From assembly GCA_964023275.1 (NCBI GenBank), contig OZ029921.1, positions 1,023,501-1,087,500 on the forward strand: a stretch of DNA of 64,000 bases, read 5' to 3'. The DNA is from Norana najaformis (lineage: Eukaryota; Annelida; Clitellata; Crassiclitellata; Hormogastridae). Position numbers and translations under genes: made by a program. Below, piece after piece: positions 31,755-42,668 of the stretch. Positions within the stretch are counted from its first letter, which is position 1. Each line of letters begins with the position of its first letter. The notes under the pieces were generated by a model. That model did not search any database, had not been told where the DNA came from, and saw only the letters and a program-made list of their open reading frames with translations.

Positions 31755-31900
31755 AGCTGTGAAGTAAGGGGCAAGCCTTGCAACGCACTGGCCCCGTGTC
31801 CAGGACCTTGGGATTCGTCCACTGCCCGTACAAGAGAACGAAGAGGAGGAAATGAGCGCCTCCACCACGTTCCACTAGGAACTTTGGAGCTTTACCGTAA
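31755..31900 (+). mobile_element. tRNA-derived SINE (type 2), 3' body, opposite orientation
   Basis: CACTGGCCCCGTGTCCAGGA, CCTTGGGATTCGTCCACTGC and GAGGAAATGAGCGCCTCC are the reverse complement of the body of the element at 31918-32180. It forms the left arm of an inverted pair. Confidence 0.7.
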
Positions 31901-31917
31901 GTAAAGCATTCCATATC

Positions 31918-32182
31918 CCACAAGTGAGACGTAGGGGAGGCGCTCATTTCCTTTTCTTTAGGCCTCTGAGCCGGCAATGGACGAATCCCAAGGTCCCGGA
32001 CACGGGGCCAGTGCATCGTATGACCTGCCGTTTACTTCCCTCCTTACGCTGGTACCAAATTCTACTGCTTGGTGACAGAGGCACGGTGTGTGCAAACTAC
32101 TTGGCCAGGGTCGTTACACGAATTCGAACCCGCAACTGCATGATCATTGACCAAACGCGTTACCAACAGACCACGTGCTGCA
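31918..32182 (-). mobile_element. tRNA-derived SINE (type 2), copy 2
   Basis: Matches 1205-1462 along its length (GACGTAGGGGAGGCGCTCAT, GGACGAATCCCAAGGTCC, GGTGACAGAGGCACGGTGTG). It ends in a minus-strand tRNA-like head with ACGTGGTCTGTTGGTAACGC and GCGGGTTCGAATTCG. Confidence 0.75.
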
Positions 32183-32427
32183 TTTTGAAACTTTACTTAC
32201 AACGCGCTCAAAGACAGTAAATCTGAATCTGAGACGGGGACAACTGTTCGCCCCGGGAGGTCAAGACGGGGTCAGGCAAAGGCCGGAGTAAAATAAGGTT
32301 TTTGACGAATGATTTAAATGACGACAGCGAGTTGGTAAGTCGGGCTTTTTTGGTAGAGGATTTCAAATACGATGTGGAATTGAAATAAATATTGTCAACT
32401 GCTTACGAACTACAGCACTAATCTCTA

Positions 32428-32428
32428 C

Positions 32429-32481
<53 letters not shown>

Positions 32482-32482
32482 T
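32428..32482 (+). repeat. (ATT)n microsatellite
   Basis: About seventeen ATT units. Confidence 0.95.
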
Positions 32483-32564
32483 TAAACTATATACCGTGAG
32501 TCCCTGATGCGCCCTAGTAAGGGCAACCCATGAGTTGAGTGTTCGACCATGCCCTCACAGACAC

Positions 32565-32740
32565 ACAACACAGACAGGCAGGCAGGCAGACACGAATTGT
32601 CACACGAACACATGCAGACAGACAGACCCATCGACAGACAGACAGACATACAGCCAAACAGACAGACACAGACAGACAGACGGTTAACAGACAGACAGAC
32701 AAATAGACAGGCACATAGACAAACAGACAGACATAACAGT
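32565..32740 (+). repeat. (GACA)n/(GGCA)n microsatellite
   Basis: ACAGGCAGGCAGGCAGACAC and CAGACAGACAGAC units with CATAC interruptions. Confidence 0.9.
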
Positions 32741-33105
32741 GGAGGCATGGCTCATCCTGGATCCGCCCTAGCTCCCTGGAGACCCGGAAACCCTCGCTTT
32801 GTTTATATTCCACTCCGTCAGTGGCAGATCGTCGATTCGCAATTAGAACTTGGTTCATCGCAGCGGCAGCAGCGGCGGCATCTTCCTTTGATCTCTTTGA
32901 TGTTTTCTCTTTGCCGGCTACCGATGCTTATCTTAGACCTGTGAAGTGCGCGCCGATCCTAAGCGCGACAGCACTTCGCTCCACATGAAGATTCTCTTTC
33001 TTTTTCCGTGTATGTGTCTTTATATAGCGCCAACGCATATGCCGGCGTCGGCATCTTCTTTCTCACCCCCATAGAGCAGTCAATGGTGGATATTTGGCAT
33101 CGGTC
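32741..33105. other. No gene seen
   Basis: Unique sequence; CAGCGGCAGCAGCGGCGG at 32860-32880 is a short GC-rich repeat. TATATAGCGCC at 33017 may be a family tail relic. Confidence 0.4.
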
Positions 33106-33107
33106 TG

Positions 33108-33436
33108 ATGCTTTTCCTAATTCTATCCCTTCTTTTTTCTTCCTTCTTTCCTTCCTTCCTCACTTTCTTCCCTCACGCCTTCATTCCTTCCATAGGTTCC
33201 ATACTTTCTAACGTCCTTCATTCCATCCTTTCTTCATTCCCTCATTCGTTCCTTTCATTCCGACACTTCTTCCTTCATTCCTTCTTCATTCCTGTTTTCT
33301 TTCTTCCATTCTTTCATTCCCTCCTGTCTTCATTCCCTCATTCCTTCTTTCCCTCATTCCTGCTTTCCTCCTTTCATTCTCTCTTTCCTTCCTTTCTTCC
33401 CTCCTACCTTTCCTCCTTCCATCCTTCATTCCCTGA
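33108..33436 (+). repeat. (TTCC)n-like pyrimidine tract
   Basis: TTCCTTCCTTCCTC, CATTCCCTCATTCCTTC units; Phe/Leu/Ser-rich frames are repeat-driven. Confidence 0.9.
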
Positions 33437-34235
33437 GATGGGGTTGTAGGGATGACGTAACTCACCGTCTCTTTTGTTGACCGGAGACAGAGCGAGCTGT
33501 TCCTATTACTCCTTCCTCTCGGCGCCGTTCCATCCTCCTCCCTCTCCCCGTGCCCTTCCGACTCCTTCTATCCTTCCTCCTCCGTCCTTCCTTCCGTCGA
33601 TCGGACCATAAGTCTGTCCACTTCCCGGACATAGTCCACTCGTCCGATGCAAAGGACCAAACGCATCGGGTAGAGTAAGATCCGCCATCACGTTTAAAAC
33701 GACCGAGGAGTTTCTAGGCCAACTAAACTTTCATTCGCTGCAGAGGAAGTATTTCGACACAAAATATTATTGTAATCGTTCAACGCCCTTAAAATCGTCT
33801 TCTTCACCTACGCTGCGTCAAAATAAAATTGGTAGGCAGACAAGACCAGATTCAGTTCCAGGTCAAAACCTAAGGGTCAGCCTGATCCTTGACAGTAAAA
33901 GCACAAAACGTCCAATCAAAAATATTAACCTAGCATAAGATGAAGAAAACTATAGATTAACACGAACCTTAGCAGAACACAATAACCAGCATCGATTTTC
34001 AACCTCAAACTCGCTCGCCTCTTTAACAATAACGTTAATAAATCCTTAGAAAACACCCTTACTTAACCCGATGCGATGGTCCCCTTGCCTCCGAACGATA
34101 CGTTTTTCCATTGGACGGACACCGACGACAGATGTCTCGCCATGAGCGCCACCGTCACTTCAACGACGTCAACGACGCTCTATGCTCCACTTAAACCATT
34201 GTCCGCCCCTTATATATTATATATATATGGACTAA
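33437..34235. other. No confident gene
   Basis: 33500-33600 is pyrimidine-rich. 34075-34200 has balanced codons in a plus frame (MVPLPPNDTFFHWTDTDD) and an opposing minus frame. Neither has a recognisable family or clear splice context. Confidence 0.35.
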
Positions 34236-34322
34236 TTATATATATAAGCATCGTCATCACTACCATCATCATAATAATCATCATCACCACCATCATCATT
34301 GTCGTCATCGTCATCAGTCAGT
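34215..34322 (+). repeat. TA and (ATC)n microsatellites
   Basis: TTATATATTATATATATATG at 34208-34240, then ATCATCATAATAATCATC units. Confidence 0.9.
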
Positions 34323-34780
34323 CTTCGAGCCATAAGCCGCGACTGGCGCCACCGTGCGGCTGCTGACTAAAATTAGACTACAGCGGCGTACATCCGAAAC
34401 AGACGGCGCGTGAAAGTGTCGCTATAAAATTGAGTTACGTCTCGCTTCCGGTCCGTGGGGCGAGGGGTGAGGGAGGACGAAGGAAGTGGCGGCGGGTGAG
34501 ACAGTGGGTGAAAGGGAAATAACGGGGGTGAGGGAAAATTACGGACTTACTGGCAATCTTCGTCGACCCAAAGCACCTAGCTTATGGAATTCGCAGCGTA
34601 CGGCGTGCAGTTGTCTTGAAAGGGGTAAATAGCACCGGGTGGGGAAAGAGTTACATCGCGGCGCCAGGTTTCATGTAAATCTATTCTAATCTATCTGCCA
34701 GCTAGACTTCCTTCTTTTCGTCCATCAGTCTATGCCTCCCTCCCTCCTTTTCCCCCGCCGTCGCTCTGTCCTTATGTCCA
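34323..34780. other. No gene seen
   Basis: GC-richer unique DNA with GGGTGAG repeats at 34455-34535. Confidence 0.4.
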
Positions 34781-34784
34781 ATCG

Positions 34785-34935
34785 CACCTGTGTTTGTCTG
34801 TCTGTCTGTCCATCTCTTTCTCTGTCTGTCTGTCTCTCTCTGTCTGCCTGTCTCTGCCTGTCTGTCTGTCCATCTCTTTCTCTGTCTGTCTGTTTGTCTG
34901 TCTGCCGGCATGTCTGTCTGTCTGTCCCTGCGTCG
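34785..34935 (+). repeat. (TGTC)n microsatellite with 60-bp duplication
   Basis: CTGTCTGTCCATCTCTTTCT occurs twice, about 60 bp apart, within TGTC units. Confidence 0.95.
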
Positions 34936-35092
34936 GTGGGTGGTCAGCGCCATTCGTAGTCATTCGTTTGACGATGCATGTGGCGCTGTCTGGTCCTCTT
35001 CGACAAGAAAGCTTTAATCAGAGGCTGATGTCCGCTGCTGACGACAGATTTCCCCTCTCAGCTACGACGAAGAGTGAGAGTCTAGCGTTCCA

Positions 35093-35227
35093 GAGACAGA
35101 CAGACAGACAGATAGACAGACATGCAGGCAGACAGGCAGGCAGGCAGACAGAGAAAGAGATGGACAGGCAGACAGAGACAGACAGACAGACAAACATATG
35201 GGCAAGCGGACAGACAGACAGACAGCA
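35093..35227 (+). repeat. (GACA)n/(GGCA)n microsatellite
   Basis: GACAGACAGACAGATAGACA and GGCAGGCAGGCAGAC units. Confidence 0.95.
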
Positions 35228-35284
35228 AGGTATACAGAGAAGCAGAAAGACTACAGCTAAAGTGTTTTATTTTGTAACAATAGG

Positions 35285-35480
35285 TTTAAATTGGTTTAAT
35301 TACCTTACCTTAACTTAACTTACCTCACCTAATTTTACTTTGCCATACCTGAACTTACCTAATTTTTACCTTACCTTATCCTTCTTGCTACACCTTACCT
35401 AATTTACCTCATCTCTTTTACCTTACCTTGCTTTTCTTACCTAACCTTGCCTTTTATTACCACAGTTTACATTACCTGAT
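35285..35480 (+). repeat. CCTTACC/TTAACTTACC repeat
   Basis: Degenerate TTACCTTACCTTAACTT words: the complementary-strand counterpart of the 7080 array. Confidence 0.75.
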
Positions 35481-35765
35481 CTTGCCTCTGCTTACGGTAA
35501 CTACTGGTACTTTGCAGATGCGCTAGATAAAGTCCGCAGATACCTCTGGCCATACTGCATCAGTGGTTTTCGGCTGGTAGTACCTTCCACATACCTATCA
35601 GCAGTTGTACCACTGACGTGAAGTGGCAGACGATCCCACCGCCTTGACTGAGCACGAATCACAGCTGCAGGTGATTCGAATCAGATGCATCTCCGGTCAG
35701 CGAACCACTGTGGAAGTTCAACGTCCTTTTCTCATCCTCGGCCATCCTATGGCTCTCTATAAATC
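35481..35765. other. No gene seen
   Basis: Unique spacer. Confidence 0.4.
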
Positions 35766-35767
35766 AT

Positions 35768-35768
35768 C

Positions 35769-35804
<36 letters not shown>

Positions 35805-35850
35805 GTAAATATTAATAATAGTGATAGTAATAGTAGTAGTAATAATAATT
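35768..35850 (+). repeat. (AAT)n microsatellite
   Basis: Eleven AAT units followed by AGTAATAGTAGTAGTAAT. Confidence 0.95.
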
Positions 35851-35945
35851 CATGAGCGCTGCGTCAAGTGAGTGGGGTTGTCCAAAGGTGCCAGGTCAAG
35901 GCCACAAGGATGGCAGAGGTCACCGAAGACCTTGTCCTTCATCAG
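35848..35945 (-). mobile_element. Family B variant tail (inverted)
   Basis: ATTCATGAGCGCTGCGTCAA followed by GGGGTTGTCCAAAGGTGCC is the reverse complement of the 11690 variant end. Confidence 0.6.
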
Positions 35946-36159
35946 TTACAGATGTATCCATGGCAACCAGCTCTGAGCGATAAAAGAGGAGTGTATCAGG
36001 TGACCACATCGATTCGCTGAGGGGGTGTCTGCAAGGGGCGCTTAGGACAGATTCGGTTACCCTCGGGAAGAGGACGAAGGGGTTGGGTTGCTGGAGGGTA
36101 AACAGTAGGGGGAGAAAGCAAAAGACGATGGAAGGTAACGAGCTGAGGAACGACGGATG

Positions 36160-36600
36160 GAAAGATGGATGGATTGATGGAGGGATGGAGGGATGGAGGG
36201 ATGATATGCACGATAGGATACACACTTAAGAAGCTCCGGCACGCGCGTCCTTCTAGGTATGCGTGTAAATGCCTACATGTGTGTGTCTCTGCATGCCTGT
36301 GTCTGTGTATATGCATATGTATGTATATGCATGCATGTATGTATGTATATGTGTATGTATGTTTGTATATTTGTATGTATGTATGTGCATGCATGCATGT
36401 ATATGTGTCTATGTATGTATGTATATGTATGCATGTAAGTATGTTTGTATGTATGCATGTATGTGTGGATGGATGGATGGATGGATGAATGGATGGATGG
36501 ATGAATGGATGGATGAATGGATGGATGGATTTATGGATGGATGGATGTGCGATTATATATGTATGTGTATGTAAGTACGTAGGGAGGTGGGTATGCATGT
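36160..36600 (+). repeat. (GGAT)n and (ATGT)n microsatellites
   Basis: GGATGGATTGATGGAGGGAT at 36155-36205, TGTATGTATGTATATG units at 36290-36465 and GGATGGATGGATGAAT at 36468-36550. Confidence 0.95.
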
Positions 36601-36687
36601 ATGTATATGAATAATTGTATGACGCATGTTAAGAACAAATTAAAGGTGCTATACAAATATCTGTTTGCCTCTTTCTGTGCTCCCATG

Positions 36688-36701
36688 CCTGTCTGTCTGT
36701 C

Positions 36702-36780
<79 letters not shown>

Positions 36781-36783
36781 TCC
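36688..36783 (+). repeat. (TGTC)n microsatellite
   Basis: About nineteen uninterrupted TGTC units. Confidence 0.95.
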
Positions 36784-37120
36784 TGTTCACGACATTGCGT
36801 GACTCTTTCTATGGAAACCTCAAAGACTTGGACACCAGCGACGGAGAGAAAGAGGGAAGGGTAGAAGAAGAATGAGTAGAAAGAAGCACCTGCGTTCTCC
36901 CGCTTTTCCTGGGAGTGGGGGGTTGGAGGATGGACAGGTGAAGGAATGATTCACAGGTGACATATATCAGCCTCCAAAGCCGGACTATTAAGAGAGTCAC
37001 GCCCCGTTTACAGGACTTAAACTCATACAGGTTAGAAAAGGACAGGTATGACGAGTTAAGATTTCTATTCTAATACGTTCCAATACATCTAATCTAATCT
37101 AATCAAACGTAGCGCAATAT
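36784..37120. other. No gene seen
   Basis: Unique DNA; TCTAATCTAATCTAATC at 37089-37105 is a family A-type tail relic. Confidence 0.4.
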
Positions 37121-37124
37121 AACA

Positions 37125-37245
37125 AATGGCGTGGCGCCCATTCAAACGGGCAGCGGTGGTGAAGGATCTCACACGATTAATTCATTGAAAATGAACAGGG
37201 TCTAGGGCACACGGTCGCTATAGAAAACCGTGTACATTACAGTTA
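37125..37245 (-). repeat. Dispersed repeat family C, copy 3 (inverted)
   Basis: GTGGCGCCCATTCAAACGGG, CAGCGGTGGTGAAGGATCTC and GGTCGCTATAGAAAACCGTG match 2270 and 5120 on the other strand. Confidence 0.75.
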
Positions 37246-37560
37246 CAAGGTTTACAGATCGTTCAGAAGACATAATATATTTGTTGGCGCCACAGCAAAT
37301 TAAAGTCAGAACTCGAAACGAGAGCTGAAAGGCAGGCATAACATCAGTCTACCACTAGGCTTTCCCCTCGAAGGGTTGGGTAGAAATTCATTGATAAAGC
37401 AAGTTCAAAGAAAGTAGCCAACTGCGCTGTTTACGTTAAATAGAAATGAACGACACCTAGCGAAAAACCGTGACTCAACGCTTCATGGAATTTCCAGTGA
37501 ACTACAGACATCTGGCGAATGAATGTGAAACTGCCGGCTACCTGGATTAACTGATTCTGT
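37246..37560. other. No gene seen
   Basis: Unique spacer. Confidence 0.4.
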
Positions 37561-37584
37561 TAAGTTCATTCAGTCTTTCGTTTA

Positions 37585-37668
37585 CATATGCATACATACT
37601 CATGTATGCACGCATGTATGTGTGTATGTATGGATGAATGCATGTATGTATGAATGCATGCATAAATG
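37585..37668 (+). repeat. (ATGT)n microsatellite
   Basis: GCATGTATGTGTGTATGTAT and GAATGCATG units. Confidence 0.9.
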
Positions 37669-37699
37669 CATTGAATGGAGCCTTTTATTTAATACTATT

Positions 37700-37978
37700 A
37701 CTACAGGTCTTTCACTCGAGATTGAAAACACTTCTTTTCCAAAAATCTTATCCTGATTCTTCCTCTTCCACTTATCTCTCTTCACGCTTCAATTTCAAAC
37801 ACCATCCACCGTAGCCGTCCGACTGTCTGACTCCTGGATCTTAACCTGGAACTGAACCCTTTTGCCTATCGATTCTGTCTTGACTAAGCGCCTGTGAATA
37901 AGCTGGTTCCCGCGACTTAGCTTTCGTTGGGCGCTGTAGAAATCTCAAGTTTACAATTACGTTTACGATTACAAACGC
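37700..37978 (+). mobile_element. Family B retrotransposon 3' end with RT-ORF tail
   Basis: FHSRLKTLLFQKSYPD coding end (from 37708), CACCATCCACCGTAGCCG, CTCCTGGATCTTAACCTGG, GTGAATAAGCTGGTTCCCGC and GGGCGCTGTAGAAATCTC with a GATTAC tail. One of the most complete copies. Confidence 0.8.
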
Positions 37979-38187
37979 CGTAGATGGCAAACGAGTGCAA
38001 ACAGTTTTCCCCCTAAAGAAGTTCAGACGAGCGAGGGTTAGGTTGCAATAGAAGATGTTCTGCGCCTCTTATGAGAGTTTAAGTCCGCGGATCAAGGCTA
38101 CTAATAGATCGATCGATCTTTTACAAAGGCTGATCGATTACCGGGATTATCGACTGACATCGATTTAAATTGCTCTAGTGCAACGCT

Positions 38188-38304
38188 TTGTCTGTCTGTC
38201 TGTCCGTCCGTCCGTCCGTCCGTCTGTCCGTCCGTCCGTCCGTCTGTACGTCCGTCCGTCCGTCCGTCTGTACGTCCGTCCGTCCGTCCGTCCGTCCGTC
38301 TATT
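38188..38304 (+). repeat. (TCCG)n microsatellite
   Basis: TGTC units at the left edge change to about twenty CCGT units with CTGTACGT interruptions, apparently a CpG-bearing derivative of the TGTC repeat. Confidence 0.95.
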
Positions 38305-38479
38305 TGGACGGTGACTGGTTTTCGAAGGAATTTTTGGATGGTCCCTCTTTTATAGACCATAGATCGAGTCTTTGAAGACGAATGAAGTCTTCGTCTGAAA
38401 CAGGCGCTATATAAATGTGCAACGCAGCGTAAAGGCTCCTAAGGCGGTTTATCTATGCTATGATGTGTCTCTATGTCTT

Positions 38480-38703
<224 letters not shown>

Positions 38704-38921
38704 GGCACTAATCATATTCTGAAACATCATCAATTGACGCTTCGTGGCTGTTTAAAAACGTTAATTCCTGCGCTTAAGTCATTTCTTCTAATCGCATACA
38801 AAAGGCTGCCTCGCTGAACCATTCGCTCAGCCTGATTTACTTCGACGGAACCTGTCTCTCGTCGTTTGAGTTTTTCTAGCGCTGTAACAATTTATCAGCT
38901 ACCGCATTCCAAAAGCTACAA

Positions 38922-38954
38922 GATGATACATACCTTTGCAAGGTATGTATCATC
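38922..38954. repeat. Perfect 15-bp inverted repeat with 3-nt loop
   Basis: GATGATACATACCTT, loop TGC, then AAGGTATGTATCATC: every base of the arms pairs. A partial third copy (ATCAAGGTATGTAG) follows at once. Confidence 0.9.
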
Positions 38955-38994
38955 AAGGTATGTAGATCTCTGTGCCTAACAAATAACACATCAT

Positions 38995-39165
38995 GTTTCT
39001 ATGTATGTAAACGATGTTTCGATGTAGGTATATATGTATGTATGTCTGTCTGTGTGTATGTAGGCCCCTATGTATGTATGCATGTAAGTATGTATGTATG
39101 CATGTACGTATGAATATATACCTGTATGTATGTATGTATGTATGTATGTATGCATGTATGTGATC
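38995..39165 (+). repeat. (GTAT)n microsatellite
   Basis: TATGTATGTATG units. Confidence 0.92.
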
Positions 39166-39268
39166 GTAATCTCGAGAATTTCTAAGGCGATGCTCTAAAG
39201 CTAAGCTCAGGGCACCAGATTATTCACGAGCGCTGCGTCAAGTCGTAGGGGTTGCCCAAAGATTCCAT
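39165..39268 (-). mobile_element. Family B variant tail (inverted)
   Basis: TCGTAATCTCGAGAATTTCT, GCTAAGCTCAGGGCACCAG and ATTCACGAGCGCTGCGTCAA: reverse complement of the 11690-type end including its tail. Confidence 0.7.
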
Positions 39269-39274
39269 AGTTTG

Positions 39275-39375
39275 TATGTATGTACGTACATACGTGCGTG
39301 CCTATGTGTGCAAATGTGTGTAAGTAGGTAGGTGTACACATGTATATGTATGTATGTATGCATGTGTTCATAATT
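39275..39375 (+). repeat. (GTAT)n microsatellite
   Basis: TATGTATGTACGTAC and GTATGTATGTATGCATG units. Confidence 0.9.
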
Positions 39376-39502
39376 TCAGAATGCCTGATAAGCCAAGAAC
39401 TGGGTCAGTTCAGAGAACTTTCTGTGCTCCGACCCGTAAACCCAAAAGCTACAATCCCTTCACAAGCTCAGCGCAGCACATCGTAATATTACGGCGTCAC
39501 GC

Positions 39503-39516
39503 GTTGCCGTGGCAAC
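39503..39516. promoter_or_regulatory. RFX X-box-like palindrome
   Basis: GTTGCCGTGGCAAC fits the RFX/DAF-19 X-box consensus GTNRCC-N(0-3)-RGYAAC in both half-sites. It lies in a CpG-rich 200-bp stretch that also holds GCGGCCATTTTAG, a YY1-like element, at 39676-39688. A 47-codon minus frame (39540-39683, starting MAAGVSVARRFNFHARRY) lies between the two, but I cannot show that it is a gene. Predicted from sequence only. Confidence 0.5.
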
Positions 39517-39794
39517 GTTCTGAGTCAACGTAGATGTCGCTAACAACACGACGACGCGCGTTGCCTGTCGGGAGTAATGGAGTCTGTCAAATAAACGAAT
39601 AAAGCTCCAGGATTCATTACAGCTGAGAGATAGCGTCGAGCATGGAAATTAAATCTTCGCGCAACGCTGACGCCGGCGGCCATTTTAGTGCTACGCGGTT
39701 GCGCAGGAAGTTTGCTAGCTGAAGAAAAATATAAGATCCGCCAATATCTTGGCATCGAACAACCCCGGGCTGAAAGTGACGACTGTAAACAATA

Positions 39795-40112
39795 CATACG
39801 ATGTGTGTGTATGTATGTGTGTATGCATGCATGTATGTATGTATGTATGTATGTATGCATGTATATATGTATGTATGTAGGTATGTGTGTATGTGTGTAT
39901 GTATGTATGTATGTATGTATGGATGTATGTATGTGTGTGTATGTGTGTGTGTATGAATGTATGAATATTATGTGTGTATGTATGTAGAGGTGTATATATG
40001 TGTGTATCCATGAATGCATGTATGTTTGTATGTATACATGTAGGTGTGTACGTATGTATGTATATGCTATATGTATGTATGTATATATATATACTATGTA
40101 TATATGAATGTA
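39795..40112 (+). repeat. (GTAT)n microsatellite
   Basis: About 300 bp of TATGTATG/TGTGTATG units, ending in TATATATATATACTATG. Confidence 0.95.
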
Positions 40113-41515
40113 TGTGTCGACATGAACTACGAGCGAAATAACCCTACTCTTGAATTATTGTTAAATCAACTCTCTATGTATTCTTATCTTTAGATCAATA
40201 AAATTAAAACTGTTTCTATCGTAAATATTACAGCAACTAAATTAAAAAATAAACAGACTGCTAAAAATAGCTTCACAATGACGTCATCTGTAAAACGTAT
40301 CGTTTCAAAATGGCGAACAACTTGCAATCGGTCCTGTTAAAAGTCAGTGGCCTGAATCCCTGAGGTCTGTTTTTTAGGTCGGAGGAGAACATTTCGCACA
40401 TATATTCTAATTAAAATGCAGCTAAATGAAATCTTTAATTATTTAGCTAAAATATTTATATTTTGGATGAGACTTGTATACTGATATCGATTATTTATTG
40501 AGGTAGTTCTAGGGCTTCGTTTATATTTTCGCAGTGTATATCATTTATATAGATCCAATATACCAAATTGTCTTGTTTGAATAGGTTTTCAAATTGTCGA
40601 GGCCTTAAGGAAATTCAACCAGAACATTCTGGAATGTCAGTTGGAATGTTACTGCTAGCGATTAAAACGCTATTAAGAAATGAATTACTGCAATTTCAAT
40701 CAAGGCCTAAAACAAATCAATTATTTTTAACCGTTGCCGTTAACAAGGCTTTCAATGGCATTCCGGTCCAGAACAGATGAAATTGCTGACGGGCAGCCTA
40801 TCACAGAAGAAGAAGAAACACAGATAAAGAATTATAAAACACGATAATAAACTTGAGATAAGACTGAGATAAGGTGTTCGACTAGAATGTCAATCATTAA
40901 TTGCGGCTGTGATCTGGGTGGAGTGAGCCAGAGCCGTGTTCCCAACGGGTTGAAAGATCTTAAGACCGAGGCGTCGAACCAGAAGCGATCTATCAGAGCG
41001 GAGAAATTTTCCGCGCCTGTTATGTTCCTTGAAAAAGATTAACATCAAACGTAGCATCTGAATGCAAATTAATCACCAATGTTGACGAAATTTGGCCCTT
41101 CTCTCGTCCGTTTCTACGTCTTCTACTTTCACTCGTTTCCAATTAGGTCAAACTCTTCTTACTTCAGATCAGTCTGCCCGGTCACATGTAACCACGAAGA
41201 CGGATTTTTCACAACACCCGCAAGAAAGGATCCGTTTGCACGCGATGTTCCTCATGAACAAAGTATTCCTAACTGGAGCCGGATTTCCGCAGGCCGTCTG
41301 AAGCGACTATTACGTCTATTATGACTTTTTCACGGCTTATAAGACATAACAATATTATTTTTCTAAGGAAGATATTATCCTCGGGATTTCAAAACTTATT
41401 GGAGAAAGACGAAGAAGAACATCGCGAAAGGCAGCTTCGCGTGAAGTTCTTGCACGAAGTGGGTGTTGCGTGCTATTATTGTTTTGTTTTTTATTATCCG
41501 AGGTGCATATAGTCC
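40113..41515. other. No confident gene
   Basis: AT-rich at first, then ordinary composition. Frames of 60-80 codons at 40568-40780 and 41079-41324 have balanced composition but no domain, no conserved motif and no convincing splice partners. Confidence 0.4.
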
Positions 41516-41534
41516 ATCGAGACTTACAAAAAAG

Positions 41535-41762
41535 TTATTATTATTATTTTTTTGCCTGAGGTACCTACGATCCCACGGGGCTTATAAAATAGCCTTCGGA
41601 GAGATAAACTCTCTGGGTTGGCTAAATGTCAAGTTTTGACAGAGAGTAAGTGCTGCGAAAGGCGACAGCATTTATTATTATTTATTTTTACTTGAGGTAG
41701 AAATTATTATTATTATTATTTTTTTACTCGAGTTAGAAATTATTATTATTATTATTATTAGA
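41535..41762 (+). repeat. ATT runs
   Basis: ATTATTATTATTTTT at 41537-41550, 41706-41722 and 41740-41760; the phrase ACTCGAGTTAGAAATTATT is duplicated. Confidence 0.8.
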
Positions 41763-42190
41763 CACTTGTGAGAACTTTCCAAGCGCTTTAGTATCATAAG
41801 CATCTCGTCGGCAATTATTGATAGCCATTTTCGAGGTCTCTAGTCTTTGGATTTGTGAGAATGACGTTATTTTACGGTTACCGCAATTTTTTATATGCCC
41901 CTGGAGTTTTACGTGCAAAATAATTTCGGTTTATAGACGGAAGGCTGCCAAATCCCACGGCGTGTCGGTCGGGACCCAGCAGTAGATCGCTAGTCATGTT
42001 GATAGATCGGGAGAAATCACCTCTGGCCAGTAAATCGTTTAGCTGCCCGGGCAGTGCGATAACTGGAGTTTATGCAGCCAAAATTTACAGCTCAGTAAAT
42101 GTGGTTTCAGGTCCATAAAACGCATAATTTGTCTGGAAATGTGTCGAGCAACGTCCGCTTTTAAGGAACCGCCGGGAACTGATGCCAATA
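41763..42190. other. No gene seen
   Basis: Unique spacer. Confidence 0.4.
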
Positions 42191-42194
42191 GACC

Positions 42195-42392
42195 AAATCG
42201 TTCCAATTCCAAACACCACCCACCGTAGCCGTCTGACTGCCTTTCTGCCTGACTGCCTGCCTGACCCCTGGATCTTGACCTGGAACCGAACCCTCATCGA
42301 TTTTGTTTTGACTGAGCGCTTGTGAATAAGCTGGTTCCTGCGACTTAGCTTTAGTTGGGCGCTGTAGAAATCTCGAGTTTACGATTACTATT
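42195..42392 (+). mobile_element. Family B retrotransposon 3' end
   Basis: CGTTCCAATTCCAAACACCA, TGGATCTTGACCTGGAACCG, GTGAATAAGCTGGTTCC and TGGGCGCTGTAGAAATCTCG with a GATTAC tail. Confidence 0.8.
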
Positions 42393-42668
42393 CCTTATTA
42401 CCTTCCTTACCATGCGTCACCTTCCTTACCATACTTTATCGTACCTTCATTACTTTACCCTAGTATTCTACATTGCATTAACTTACTTTCCCTATCTTAC
42501 CCTACGTATCCTATCTTCCTTATTACCTTCCTTATCTTGCCTTACCTTGTCTTCACTGAATGTACCTTCCTTACCTTGCCTGATCATACCTTTTCACCTT
42601 GCCTTACCTATCGAACCTTACCTTGCCTTAACTTTACCTCGGCTTACTTTACCTACCCACCTACCGGT
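42393..42668 (+). repeat. CCTTACCTTGCC repeat
   Basis: Degenerate CCTTCCTTACC/CTTACCTTGCC words grow directly from the end of the family B tail. Confidence 0.75.
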
